This document shows, piece by piece, positions 1-7,424 of a DNA stretch of 21,122 nt (within the stretch, counting starts at the first letter, position 1; each line of letters opens with the position of its first letter). A program made the position numbers and the translations under genes. This stretch comes from a virus. The stretch covers positions 5,566 through 26,687 of IMG/VR virus record IMGVR_UViG_3300030105_003647; one strand, given 5' to 3'. The notes beneath the pieces are model-generated. The model did no database searches, was not told where the DNA came from, and was given only the letters and a program-made list of their open reading frames with translations.

Positions 1-41
1 CTTGCAACACCTACGGCTATTGATATAGTTACTGGATCCAT
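1..41 (-). CDS. Start of a structural-region protein (partial, runs off window)
   Basis: On the minus strand an ATG at 41-39 opens a frame reading MDPVTISIAVGVA before the window ends. It starts 19 bases after the portal stop, in the same direction. A short MDPVTI start followed by a small, apolar Ala/Gly/Val segment is something I remember from proteins encoded next to portal genes in marine podovirus-like phages; their function is unknown to me. No strong ribosome-binding site is visible. Only 13 codons are present, so the call rests on the start sequence and position. Confidence 0.5.
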   Translation of the reverse strand, partial: MDPVTISIAVGVA

Positions 42-60
42 ATCCAGATTATATCACACC

Positions 61-2481
61 TTATTTAGGTTTGTTAGTCCTTGCGTTATTTGCAGCCTTT
101 GAAGCAGCAGCTGTATTGATACGATATATATTCACATCGTTTCTATCGTCAGCAATACCTTCTTGTAACTGTTGTCTTTGTTGAGCCAACTCGTAAGCCT
201 GTTGTAGTTTAGCTTGATTGATTTGAAAATCCATCTGATCATTAGTTGTTTTACGTTCTAATTCAGCTGTATCATTCTCTAGCTCTTTCTTTCTAATCTC
301 AACCAAAGGATCTTCTGGTTGTGGAGGCTGAAGGGATGGTATTATCTCATTTAATATCTCACCAACTTGCTGTGCAATAGCTGCATCAACGGCTGCTGGA
401 TCCATTTGAGGAACAGGTTGCCCTGACATCTGTGCCGCTTCCATTGATTTTTGAAAAAACGTAGTTACTTGATCACGAGCCATCATACCCACATGTTCTT
501 GCACATGTGCCTGTAACATAATGTACCCTTGTGGGTTTGCTTGTGCAGCAGGAGTGGCTAAGAAAGTAATGTGTGCTCTAACATGAGCTTCATGATCCTG
601 TTGTTGAAACACTTGTAGTGGCATGTTCTTCATACCGTTACCGTTCTCGGTCGCTGGATCAATTGGCTGTGGTTGTTGCTTTTGTGGTAAAAGAGCATCA
701 ATATTCTTTATATCCAACGCATCATACATCCTTCTATACGCTTCATGGATGTTATGAATCTCTGGTGCTGCTTGTGCAAGCTGTAATTGCGTTTGTGCAA
801 GCGATAATCGTTGTGCCATAGAGAAAATATTGGGGTCGGATACCGGAAGTATGTCCACACGACCATCAAAATCGGCTTGCATGGTCTCTGGTGGCACATT
901 TCCAACAAAATAAGGGTATGGAACTGGGTTCTCACTAAAAATCTCCGCTAACATACGGAATTCCTGCTTTTGAGCGTAATGTAAACGCTTATGTATAGCA
1001 GAAATAATCTTAGAACCTTGTTCAATCAGTGCAACAGTCGTTCCAACCGGTGCATTTGAGTTCATATCGGCTATTTTTGCATCTGCAACCTGTGCAAAAC
1101 GTCTACCAGAATCAACAACCACACCTAAAAGCTGTGCTAATGTAGCTGATGGCTCTTTGTATGGGAGGGGTATAATAGAATTCTTGAGGTCTCCACCCGG
1201 TACATCGATATCCCTAAACTCACCAGGATTAAGAGGCTCATCATCATTACGAATGCGAACACCACGAGCCTTAAAACCAGCCGGAAGATTAGAGAGCGTA
1301 CCCGCATCAATCAACTGCCTTAGTATAGAAGTCGCTGCACGGGATAAACCCCCGATGGTGTGTAACAATCCAAAACCATAGAAACCAAACCCTGGTAAAA
1401 ATTTGAAATGCGTAAAATACTGTCTCTTTCTTCTTAATGGGTCTTCTTCTCTAAAGTTTCTAGAAATAGATAACACTTTTCCAGAACTCTGATCAAGGGT
1501 GACAATATAAGGCAACATAATACCCGAAGGATTCCCCTCCATATCCGTGTCTTCAAAACCTTCCAGATCCAAATCCATATGGCATTCCAATAAGGTATAA
1601 GAGTCATCAGAATAGTTTGGACGTAATCCCAACAGCTCATCAGCACGTTCTTGGATAGCTCCATCGTCTTGACCATCATCCGATTCAGATAATTCAACAT
1701 CTCTATACACTCCTGCTACTTGTAGTTTACGAATGTCATTATACGACATTCTAACCACATGTGTCACCCTCTCTGCTGTTCTTAAATCAGAAGCCGAGTA
1801 GGGAACCACCATATCTTCGGCAGGTACAAATTTAGAAACTGCCCTTTGCTTAGTCTCGTCAAAGTATACTTTTTTAAAGGTGGAACCAGTTAAGGGTAAA
1901 TAAAATAACATTTGATCAGTGTCAGGATCATACTCTTCCATGATCTCTGTAATTTGGTAATTCATAAAATCTTCAACACGCTGGGCTTGTGCTTCAGTTT
2001 CCTTGGTCGGTGTTCCAAGAACCTGGGCTTTTACAGGTCCACCACTTGGTAACATTTCCTTATATGATTGTGATTGAAATTGTGTGACCGCTTCAGATAG
2101 TAAGGGGTGCGTTACACCACTGGCCCCCAAAAAAGGTTCACTTCGATCCTCATAGTTTATTCCTAGTAACCCTAGACCCTTGGCAATGGCTTCTTCCCAA
2201 TCTTCTCTTGATTCCAAATCCTCACGGAACTTGGCTCTAATGTCTGATGAAAGATCTCCCAGAACTGAATCGTCAAGAACCTCTGAAAGATTGGCTGCAT
2301 GATCATATTCTTCTGCTTCAACTTCAACATCTTCTCCATCAGATAACTCAATGCCTTCTGGTAATAATTCTTGAGTGTCTTCTAATTCAATATCAAGACT
2401 ATCTTCTTCAGGCATCATTTGACCACCCGCCCCCATTGAGCCTTCTACCATACCTGCTATTTGTCTAGGTTCTATCGCCAT
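61..2481 (-). CDS. Phage portal protein
   Basis: An 806-residue protein of portal size and style. The portal forms the dodecameric ring at one capsid vertex through which DNA is pumped by the terminase. The N-terminus (about residues 1-75) is very acidic. The central part has the mixed alpha/beta character and the S-N-(x)n-P-V-G-T-T-x-x-L-I-E-x-G pattern (around residues 470-490) seen in marine phage portals. Residues about 700-780 are rich in Gln, Glu and Lys, with a likely coiled coil, as in C-terminal barrel or crown regions of long portals. The start is well fixed: an AAGGA box lies 7 bases upstream and the ATG overlaps the stop of the 34-residue gene before it as TAATG, implying coupled translation. 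TerL lies two genes upstream, the normal neighbourhood. Identity is from overall pattern and context, not from a catalytic motif. Confidence 0.85.
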   Translation of the reverse strand: MAIEPRQIAGMVEGSMGAGGQMMPEEDSLDIELEDTQELLPEGIELSDGEDVEVEAEEYDHAANLSEVLDDSVLGDLSSDIRAKFREDLESREDWEEAIAKGLGLLGINYEDRSEPFLGASGVTHPLLSEAVTQFQSQSYKEMLPSGGPVKAQVLGTPTKETEAQAQRVEDFMNYQITEIMEEYDPDTDQMLFYLPLTGSTFKKVYFDETKQRAVSKFVPAEDMVVPYSASDLRTAERVTHVVRMSYNDIRKLQVAGVYRDVELSESDDGQDDGAIQERADELLGLRPNYSDDSYTLLECHMDLDLEGFEDTDMEGNPSGIMLPYIVTLDQSSGKVLSISRNFREEDPLRRKRQYFTHFKFLPGFGFYGFGLLHTIGGLSRAATSILRQLIDAGTLSNLPAGFKARGVRIRNDDEPLNPGEFRDIDVPGGDLKNSIIPLPYKEPSATLAQLLGVVVDSGRRFAQVADAKIADMNSNAPVGTTVALIEQGSKIISAIHKRLHYAQKQEFRMLAEIFSENPVPYPYFVGNVPPETMQADFDGRVDILPVSDPNIFSMAQRLSLAQTQLQLAQAAPEIHNIHEAYRRMYDALDIKNIDALLPQKQQPQPIDPATENGNGMKNMPLQVFQQQDHEAHVRAHITFLATPAAQANPQGYIMLQAHVQEHVGMMARDQVTTFFQKSMEAAQMSGQPVPQMDPAAVDAAIAQQVGEILNEIIPSLQPPQPEDPLVEIRKKELENDTAELERKTTNDQMDFQINQAKLQQAYELAQQRQQLQEGIADDRNDVNIYRINTAAASKAANNARTNKPK

Positions 2482-2585
2482 TATGTAATCCTTGTTTTTT
2501 TACTTTTTGTAGGAAGCATACGATCCGAAAATCGATTGGTAACGCTTTTACCCTTAATTTTTTTTATGGGTTTTTTCTTAGCCAT
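2481..2585 (-). CDS. 34-residue basic microprotein between the Lys-rich protein and portal
   Basis: A complete 34-codon frame, starting MAKKKPIKKIKGKSV and ending KKTRIT. Both ends are TAATG overlaps: its ATG shares a base with the stop of the upstream gene, and its stop TAA shares a base with the portal ATG. This double coupling within one operon argues that it is translated, although it has no strong ribosome-binding site of its own. The protein is very basic (about a third Lys/Arg), with no membrane segment. Its function is unknown; a DNA-binding or capsid-internal role is only a guess from charge and position. Confidence 0.6.
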   Translation of the reverse strand: MAKKKPIKKIKGKSVTNRFSDRMLPTKSKKTRIT

Positions 2586-3256
2586 TATTTTTTTCTTTTA
2601 ATAACTTCAGTTTTAAACTCTACCTTTGAATCTTTTCCTCTTTTACCATCATCTTTACGAAGTCCAGATCCCTCTCTCATATAAAGTTTTTTTGAAGTTT
2701 TTAAGTTTTTTGGTCTACTCTTTGGAATAGGAGGTCTACTCTTTGGAACAGGGACAGATACTTTTTTATCTACTTTTTTATCTTTTGGTTTGTTACCCCC
2801 CACTAAAGTTAATGCCAAGGCACCTGTTCCAGTTTTCACGGTACCCCTAATTCCTTTGCCTATACTAGTGGATCTATTGCTAATACCCGACAACCCCGGT
2901 TTATTAGTTTTTTTATCTTTTGTTAATCTATATTCTTTACCTCTTTTTGGCTGAAGCCTTGCTTTCTTCACAGTAGATATAGCTATATCTTTTGTTGTTT
3001 TACCTGTTTTTTTAAGTAGCTCTTTAGCTGTTTTTATTACTTTAGGAAGAATTTTTGAACCAGCTTTAATAGCTACTCCTCCAACAGGAAGAAGCGTACT
3101 TCCGGCAGTAACAACATCACTTGCTTTAATTCTTCTTGGGTTTTTTCTATTTTTTTCTTCTATAGCTTGGTTTACATCGGTTTTGGTACCACCTAAACCT
3201 TTTGTTTCATTTTGTTTTTTAACAGCTGCTTTAAATTTTTTGTCTTTTTCGCTCAT
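2585..3256 (-). CDS. Lys-rich basic protein between TerL and portal (unknown function)
   Basis: A 223-residue, extremely Lys-rich protein. The N-terminus is charged; residues about 46-67 (VVTAGSTLLPVGGVAIKAGS) and 142-154 are the only apolar stretches, each short and Gly-rich, so they are weak membrane candidates. Residues 171-183 contain a repeated proline motif, PKSRPP followed by IPKSRPK. The composition resembles DNA-associated or internal virion proteins of phages, but I recognise no family. The start is supported by AGGAGA 6 bases upstream, which overlaps the end of TerL. Its stop overlaps the next gene as TAATG. It lies in the TerL-to-portal operon, so a structural or packaging role is likely by context only. 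Confidence 0.65.
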   Translation of the reverse strand: MSEKDKKFKAAVKKQNETKGLGGTKTDVNQAIEEKNRKNPRRIKASDVVTAGSTLLPVGGVAIKAGSKILPKVIKTAKELLKKTGKTTKDIAISTVKKARLQPKRGKEYRLTKDKKTNKPGLSGISNRSTSIGKGIRGTVKTGTGALALTLVGGNKPKDKKVDKKVSVPVPKSRPPIPKSRPKNLKTSKKLYMREGSGLRKDDGKRGKDSKVEFKTEVIKRKK

Positions 3257-3265
3257 TTTATTCTC

Positions 3266-4795
3266 CTAGTAGTATTCTCTTGCCCTACGAGGATACCAAT
3301 CTTCTGGAATTTCCTCACCTTTTAAATCTATAAACCCACCTTGCCTAAAACGCATAACTGCCATTGTCATACTATCACAATAGTCATCATGATCGCCAAA
3401 AGGAAAAGATGCAACTTCTTCTATAACATCTTCTGCAAATTTTTCTCCTTCAGGATACCATACTTTTCCCGACTCGAAAATAGGGGACACCATATGCATC
3501 CTCATTGTCTTATCTATACCACCTCCACCCTTTCGTCTACCAGGACTAAACGTAGTAACGGGTAGATTTATTTTTCTGAGTTCATCAGCAAGTGGTTGTC
3601 CAGAAGCTTTCGCCTCAATTAAAATCATATCGGGTTCCCAGTATTCATTTTGCTCCACAGCGATTTCTTTTAGCTCTGGAAAATTCCAACGACCCTTTGT
3701 AGCGTTTAACATTATTATATGCTGGTCGCCATCTTCTCTTGGCTCAAATACACCCCACGTTGTTATAGCGGAATAATCAGCCGATTCTTTTTTACTGTAA
3801 GCCGTATCATAAGATTGTATTATATAGTCCAATCTCGGAATTTTTTCATGCTCCCACGTTTGCCACCAGTCCCTCTTTATCATCGCAACAGCTTCTGACG
3901 TAGGATTTTGTTGCCACTGTGCATTCCACTTGACCGGGGACAGTGATGCCTTGACCTTTAATAATTCGTCCACGTCCCAAAACTCGGGCCATAAAGCTTT
4001 ATCATTTGGAAGTATCGCTGGAAATTCAATTACCTCCCATTGATCTGCCATACTGTCCATTGCCATATTTTGAACTAGGCGACCCGTCAAATCTTTTTTA
4101 GACCATCTCGTCTGCACAATTATTATGGTACCCCCCGGTTGTAATCTCTGGCGGGGGCCAGAAGTGTACCACTCATATGTGTTATCATAAGCAACCGTGG
4201 ACAATGCATCTTGTTCCGAGTGCGGATCATCGATGATCAACAAATCGGCACCACGACCAGTCATTGCAGCACCCACCCCGGCTGCAAAATATTCCCCACC
4301 AGCACTAGTCTCCCAACGACCTGCAGCTTGGCTATCCGGTTTCAAGTCCGTTTTGGGGAAGATCTCAGCATATATGGGATCGGCAATGAGATCTCGGACC
4401 TTCCTACCAAATCTTACAGCAAGTTCCGTGTTCATGGTAGCCTGTATTATTTTTAATTTTGGATTACGTCCCAGGAACCATGAAGGCATTAAATAGGAAG
4501 CTAATTCTGATTTTGAATGTCTGGGGGGCATGTTGATTATCAAACGCTTCAAGTTACCCGAAGCAATGTCCTCGAGCTTTTCAGCAATGACCCTATGATG
4601 GGTACCCTCTATAAATCCATCATACACATGCTTGGCGTAGTCTAGGAATTTAGATTGGGCTGACTCACGGGTTTCAAGTTTCCTCTGCTGTTGCTCTAGT
4701 AACAGGACTTCTTGTAACACCTCTTTGGGCAAAGCTTCATAATTCATTCCGGAATGATAATACATTTGAATGAAAAAATCAATGCTACAACTCAT
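3266..4795 (-). CDS. terL: Terminase large subunit (TerL)
   Basis: The packaging motor: an N-terminal ATPase that drives DNA into the capsid and a C-terminal RNase H-like nuclease that cuts concatemers. Numbered from the first ATG (509 residues), a Walker A-like MPPRHSKS is at 89-96 and Walker B LLIIDD at 185-190. The nuclease acidic residues fit D330 in SYDTAY, E394 in LIEAKASG and the DDYCDS cluster at 470-475. The length is typical for the family. Start choice: the ATG at 4795 has GGAAGA 7 bases upstream and a stronger GGAGGAGG further up. An internal ATG at 4747 (MNYEALPKEVLQ) gives the start I would expect from homologs but has almost no ribosome-binding site. The missing partner TerS lies about 4.5 kb away, beyond an inserted plus-strand cassette, which is unusual. 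Confidence 0.95.
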   Translation of the reverse strand: MSCSIDFFIQMYYHSGMNYEALPKEVLQEVLLLEQQQRKLETRESAQSKFLDYAKHVYDGFIEGTHHRVIAEKLEDIASGNLKRLIINMPPRHSKSELASYLMPSWFLGRNPKLKIIQATMNTELAVRFGRKVRDLIADPIYAEIFPKTDLKPDSQAAGRWETSAGGEYFAAGVGAAMTGRGADLLIIDDPHSEQDALSTVAYDNTYEWYTSGPRQRLQPGGTIIIVQTRWSKKDLTGRLVQNMAMDSMADQWEVIEFPAILPNDKALWPEFWDVDELLKVKASLSPVKWNAQWQQNPTSEAVAMIKRDWWQTWEHEKIPRLDYIIQSYDTAYSKKESADYSAITTWGVFEPREDGDQHIIMLNATKGRWNFPELKEIAVEQNEYWEPDMILIEAKASGQPLADELRKINLPVTTFSPGRRKGGGGIDKTMRMHMVSPIFESGKVWYPEGEKFAEDVIEEVASFPFGDHDDYCDSMTMAVMRFRQGGFIDLKGEEIPEDWYPRRAREYY

Positions 4796-4911
4796 CCCTA
4801 TTCTTCCGGGCCTCCTCCGTCAATTATTGGGGGTGGGGGGTCAAAAGAAAATGAAACCTATTTTTGGAATTCTATCAGTTACCCCTTTTCCCTTAACCAA
4901 GGGCTTTTTGT

Positions 4912-5340
4912 TCATGGCTCAAGCTTCATTGATGCAATGACAATTTTTCTTGCTTGTTCAATGCAATCTTTTAATGGTGCGATTATCAATGGTTCGGGTT
5001 TTGGGGTGCTTGTTGCTTGGCTCATGGCTATTAAATAAGCATCAAACAAAACTAGATCATTGGTCAAGGGTGCATTTTGCAGGATAAAAGAAACACCATT
5101 AAATCTATTATAGTTTATATGCCAAGCAATTTGCGACTTCTCAAGCTTAAATGATATATTATCTTTTATTGTCTTATTTCTTTTTATACTTGTTTTAAGC
5201 TCAATTAATAACGGGATAGTTTTATATAATAAATACAAATCTGGAAAACCAGAAAAGTTTAAACCATTCTCAATATTTTGAACAAAGCAATCTTTTGGCA
5301 AGTTTTGCTTTATGTATTTAGAAAAGTTTTTTTCTAACAT
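4912..5340 (-). CDS. Small PD-(D/E)xK nuclease (VRR-NUC / resolvase-like)
   Basis: A 142-residue protein with the signature of the PD-(D/E)xK nuclease fold: GFPD at 31-34, IELK at 46-49 and a Q-x-x-W element (SQIAWH) at 69-74. This spacing is seen in VRR-NUC and Holliday-junction-resolvase-like phage nucleases, which cleave branched or damaged DNA. The C-terminal 40 residues (after about 105) fall outside the core. It is the first gene of the minus-strand block, about 115 bases before TerL, so a packaging or concatemer-resolution role is plausible. Only a weak GGA ribosome-binding site lies 10 bases before the ATG. The promoter is probably in the adjacent direct repeats. The fold call is good; the exact substrate is not known. 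Confidence 0.75.
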   Translation of the reverse strand: MLEKNFSKYIKQNLPKDCFVQNIENGLNFSGFPDLYLLYKTIPLLIELKTSIKRNKTIKDNISFKLEKSQIAWHINYNRFNGVSFILQNAPLTNDLVLFDAYLIAMSQATSTPKPEPLIIAPLKDCIEQARKIVIASMKLEP

Positions 5341-5345
5341 TTAAA

Positions 5346-5470
5346 TTAATTCCAAGAAAAATGCCCCGTCAATTTTATTATATATAGAAGATAGTTTAAT
5401 AAATAAAGTTTAATTTAATTCCAAGAAAAATGCCCTGCCAATCTTACTATATATAGAAGATAAATTAATA
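5346..5470. repeat. Two imperfect 56-bp direct repeats in a divergent intergenic region
   Basis: Copy 1 is 5346-5401 and copy 2 is 5415-5470, with a period of 69 bases. I count 50 of 56 identical positions; four of the six differences are T/C. They fill the space between the minus-strand nuclease start (5340) and the plus-strand gene at 5486. Each copy contains, read on the minus strand, a -35-like hexamer (TTGACG at 5372-5367 and TTGGCA at 5441-5436). Copy 2 has TTAAAT 17 bases further on, giving a candidate promoter toward TerL. Each copy also has an AT-rich TATATATAGAAGATA block. They are best read as duplicated promoter/operator sites; a replication or packaging site is an alternative. 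Confidence 0.8.
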
Positions 5471-5485
5471 GAGGAAATAAACAAA

Positions 5486-5671
5486 ATGCTTAGATGTACA
5501 AAATGTAAAGAATTAACACTAGAAGAAGAATTATATTATAATAATGAAATTGAAAAGTTTCCTTTTCAATTCGATCAAGTTCAATTTGAATTTAATAACG
5601 ATTTCGAGTTTTTATGTGTCGAATGCTACGAAGAAGAAATTAGAAGTGATTATTCAAAAAACATTGAATAA
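5486..5671 (+). CDS. Small zinc-ribbon-like protein
   Basis: A 61-residue acidic protein with two Cys pairs, CTKC (C4, C7) and CVEC (C44, C47), the arrangement of a small zinc ribbon or treble-clef knuckle. The middle is rich in Glu, Phe and Asn. A GAGG box lies 11 bases upstream of the ATG. It is the first plus-strand gene of the AT-rich cassette, directly downstream of the 56-bp repeats. Its function is unknown; small phage zinc ribbons often bind host proteins or nucleic acid. Confidence 0.65.
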   Translation: MLRCTKCKELTLEEELYYNNEIEKFPFQFDQVQFEFNNDFEFLCVECYEEEIRSDYSKNIE

Positions 5672-5784
5672 AAGCTATAGTACAAGCCAAAAACGTCAAA
5701 ACAAAGTTTTATGATAGATCATAGCTTAAATTGTTAATCTCTTCATATAGGGCTTTATGGGCTTTTATAAGTAGTATTAATTAT

Positions 5785-5800
5785 TATGGGAAATTATAAG
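5785..5800 (+). promoter_or_regulatory. TATGGGA box upstream of the ArdC-like gene (candidate promoter element)
   Basis: TATGGGAAATTATA at 5785-5798 is identical over 14 bases to 7326-7339. TATGGGA also occurs at 8802 and 10022, each upstream of a plus-strand gene and followed by a TATA-type hexamer (here TATAAG, 5795-5800). It lies in the 210-base gene-free stretch 5672-5881, which otherwise shows only AT-rich sequence and a weak 7-bp inverted match (5672-5678 with 5721-5727). Confidence 0.35.
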
Positions 5801-5881
5801 ATTAAATTAGGTGATATAAGAAAAGCATGATATCAATAGTTAACTTTTTAAGAAATAAAAAAATTTAGGGGAATAATACTA

Positions 5882-6814
5882 ATGACTTATAAAAAATATA
5901 ACGTAACTAAAAAAGATCATTACCAAGAAATTACAAATGCTTTTATTGAATTGTTAGAAACTGAAAAAGGAAATTTTATTAAAACGTGGCAAGCTAACAG
6001 TTTAAACGGGCATTATAACTATATTACTAAAAAGGAATATAGAGGAACCAATGTTTTTTCAACGGCTATGAGTACCTTTAAAAACGGCTTTAAATCTAAT
6101 GAATGGGCAACTTTTAAACAATGGCAATCTAAAGGTTTTAAAGTTGATAAAGGTTCAAAAGCAACTTATATAATATTCTTTAGTAAAGTTGAAATAGAAG
6201 ATAAAAAAGAAAAAGATAAAAAGTTTATTCCAATTCTTAAAGGTTATCCAATTTTTAATGCAGATCAAACCAATTATAAAGGTACTGAAGAATATTTAAA
6301 TAACGTGGGGCAACTTGTAAAAGATTTAGAATTTAACGAATTCTCAAATATAAGAATAGATCATTTAATTGATCATACAAAAGTAACTATTAAACATGGT
6401 GGAAATTCGGCTTTTTATAGTACTAATTTAGATTTTATTCAAATGCCTAATAAATCAAGCTTTAAAGAGATAGAAAATATTTCTAAAGAAGTGGGTTATT
6501 ATTCAACTCTATTACATGAGTTAAGCCATTGGTCGGGTAATGAAAAAAGATTAGATAGAAAAATTCAAAATAAATTCGGTTCTAATGCATATGCTTTTGA
6601 GGAACTAGTCGCAGAAATATCAAGTGGCTTTTTATGTACTATATTAGAACTTGTTAAACTTCCCACCCCAAACCATGCAAAATATATTAATAATTGGTTG
6701 GAGGTTTTAAAGAGTGATAAAAAAGCAATAGTAAAAGCTTTTTCTTTAGCTCAAAAAGCAAGTGATTTTATTTTAGATCATGAAGAAATAAGAGGTATAA
6801 AAGAAGTAGCTTAA
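5882..6814 (+). CDS. ArdC-like antirestriction protein (ssDNA-binding + zinc metallopeptidase)
   Basis: A 310-residue protein with the ArdC architecture. The N-terminal part (about 10-130) matches the ssDNA-binding domain, with the conserved run TWQANS...NGHYNYITKKEYRGTNVFST and later WATFKQWQSKGFKVDKGSKAT. The C-terminal half is a zincin-like peptidase with HELSHWSG at 212-219 (HExxH zinc-binding helix) and a downstream YAFEELVAEISSGF (237-250) supplying the third ligand. ArdC proteins on plasmids protect incoming DNA against type I restriction and bind single-stranded DNA; a similar anti-defence role on DNA entry is inferred here. It follows the TATGGGA box and has an AGGGGAAT ribosome-binding site. 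It sits in the AT-rich cassette between the two terminase genes, looking like an accessory acquisition. Confidence 0.88.
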   Translation: MTYKKYNVTKKDHYQEITNAFIELLETEKGNFIKTWQANSLNGHYNYITKKEYRGTNVFSTAMSTFKNGFKSNEWATFKQWQSKGFKVDKGSKATYIIFFSKVEIEDKKEKDKKFIPILKGYPIFNADQTNYKGTEEYLNNVGQLVKDLEFNEFSNIRIDHLIDHTKVTIKHGGNSAFYSTNLDFIQMPNKSSFKEIENISKEVGYYSTLLHELSHWSGNEKRLDRKIQNKFGSNAYAFEELVAEISSGFLCTILELVKLPTPNHAKYINNWLEVLKSDKKAIVKAFSLAQKASDFILDHEEIRGIKEVA

Positions 6815-6827
6815 TTTAATACCCCTT

Positions 6828-6852
6828 TTAAGCCCCTATAATGGGGGCTTAA
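6828..6852 (+). promoter_or_regulatory. 9-bp hairpin TTAAGCCCC / GGGGCTTAA
   Basis: A perfect 9-bp stem (6828-6836 with 6844-6852) and a 7-base loop, 59 bases before the next gene. A second GGGGGCTTT at 6854-6862 can compete for the same CCCC arm. No T-tract follows on either strand, so it is not a classical terminator. GGGGCTTAA is also the core of the ribosome-binding sites at 8410 and 8635, so the CCCC arm could base-pair with them. Confidence 0.6.
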
Positions 6853-6910
6853 TGGGGGCTTTAAAAAAGCTCATAAGAAACTATAACAATTTTAATTAAG
6901 GGGTAACACA

Positions 6911-7114
6911 ATGTTAAAATTTTTAATATTATATTCAAAAGGTTTAATCATCTTAGGATATACAATTGCAGGGCTTTTTATAATTGACCTTGCAGAAACT
7001 AAAATAATTGATATGGATTTTATTGATTGGCTTATTTGCTCTATTGGTTCAATATTTATCTTTTTTTCTATATTTTTATTATATGTTTTTAGTTCGATTA
7101 AAAGGGGGGTTTAA
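6911..7114 (+). CDS. Small membrane protein with two transmembrane segments
   Basis: A 67-residue protein with two hydrophobic stretches long enough to span a membrane: about 4-26 (FLILYSKGLIILGYTIAGLF) and about 40-62. A short acidic loop (DLAETKIIDMDFID) lies between them, and the end is basic (SSIKRGV). AAGGGG is placed 8-9 bases before the ATG. Its last codons are also the G-rich ribosome-binding site of the following gene (AAAAGGGGGGTTTAAAATG). No family recognised. Holin-like small membrane proteins have this shape, but nothing else supports that here. Confidence 0.6.
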   Translation: MLKFLILYSKGLIILGYTIAGLFIIDLAETKIIDMDFIDWLICSIGSIFIFFSIFLLYVFSSIKRGV

Positions 7115-7115
7115 A

Positions 7116-7322
7116 ATGCAAGTATTAAGATTAGATGAGCAATTAAAAAAATCTAAAGAGAAAAATCAAGAAATAAAATATAAATTTGATGATGCAATAG
7201 AAATAATAAAAGATTTTTATATGTTTATGTATGAAGACGAAAACCATTATTTTTTTAAACATCAATTAACAAAAGAATATATAAAAATTCAAAAAGATAT
7301 CGGAAGTAATTTATTTGTTTGA
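7116..7322 (+). CDS. Small charged protein, unknown function
   Basis: A 68-residue protein starting MQVLRLDEQL. A Lys/Glu-rich helix with coiled-coil character (about 5-32) is followed by an aromatic, acidic stretch (DFYMFMYEDENHYFF, 33-47). I use the ATG at 7116 rather than upstream in-frame codons, because the G6 ribosome-binding site at the previous gene's stop lies just before it. It begins 1 base after that stop, so translation is likely coupled. No family recognised. Confidence 0.6.
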   Translation: MQVLRLDEQLKKSKEKNQEIKYKFDDAIEIIKDFYMFMYEDENHYFFKHQLTKEYIKIQKDIGSNLFV

Positions 7323-7346
7323 GTATATGGGAAATTATATTATACT
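7319..7346 (+). promoter_or_regulatory. Candidate sigma70-type promoter with TATGGGA spacer
   Basis: TTGAGT (7319-7324), a 16-base spacer and TATACT (7341-7346). These are 4/6 and 5/6 matches to consensus. The spacer holds TATGGGAAATTATA (7326-7339), the same box as at 5785. It would transcribe the gene at 7425 with a leader containing the hairpin at 7363-7388. Confidence 0.45.
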
Positions 7347-7362
7347 TTGTTTAATACTCTTT

Positions 7363-7388
7363 TTTAAGCCCTTTAATTGGGGCTTAAA
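7363..7388 (+). promoter_or_regulatory. 9-bp hairpin TTTAAGCCC / GGGCTTAAA
   Basis: A perfect 9-bp stem (7363-7371 with 7380-7388) and an 8-base loop, in the leader of the gene at 7425. It is the same stem sequence as the hairpin at 6828-6852 with a different loop, so the structure rather than the loop seems conserved. No T-tract follows it, arguing against an intrinsic terminator. Confidence 0.6.
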
Positions 7389-7424
7389 TGAAAGTACTAA
7401 ATAAGACAACTAAAGGGGGTTAAT

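Noticed and set aside
4754-5038. Plus-strand ORF over the TerL start and nuclease end
   Set aside because: Antisense to two recognisable genes and without a ribosome-binding site.
5786-5830. 14-codon leader peptide starting at the TATGGGA box (similar tiny ORFs at 7327, 8803, 10023)
   Set aside because: No ribosome-binding site and no shared peptide beyond the DNA box itself; a promoter element explains it better.
6828-6852. Hairpin as an intrinsic terminator (also 7363-7388)
   Set aside because: Neither hairpin is followed by a T-tract on either strand.
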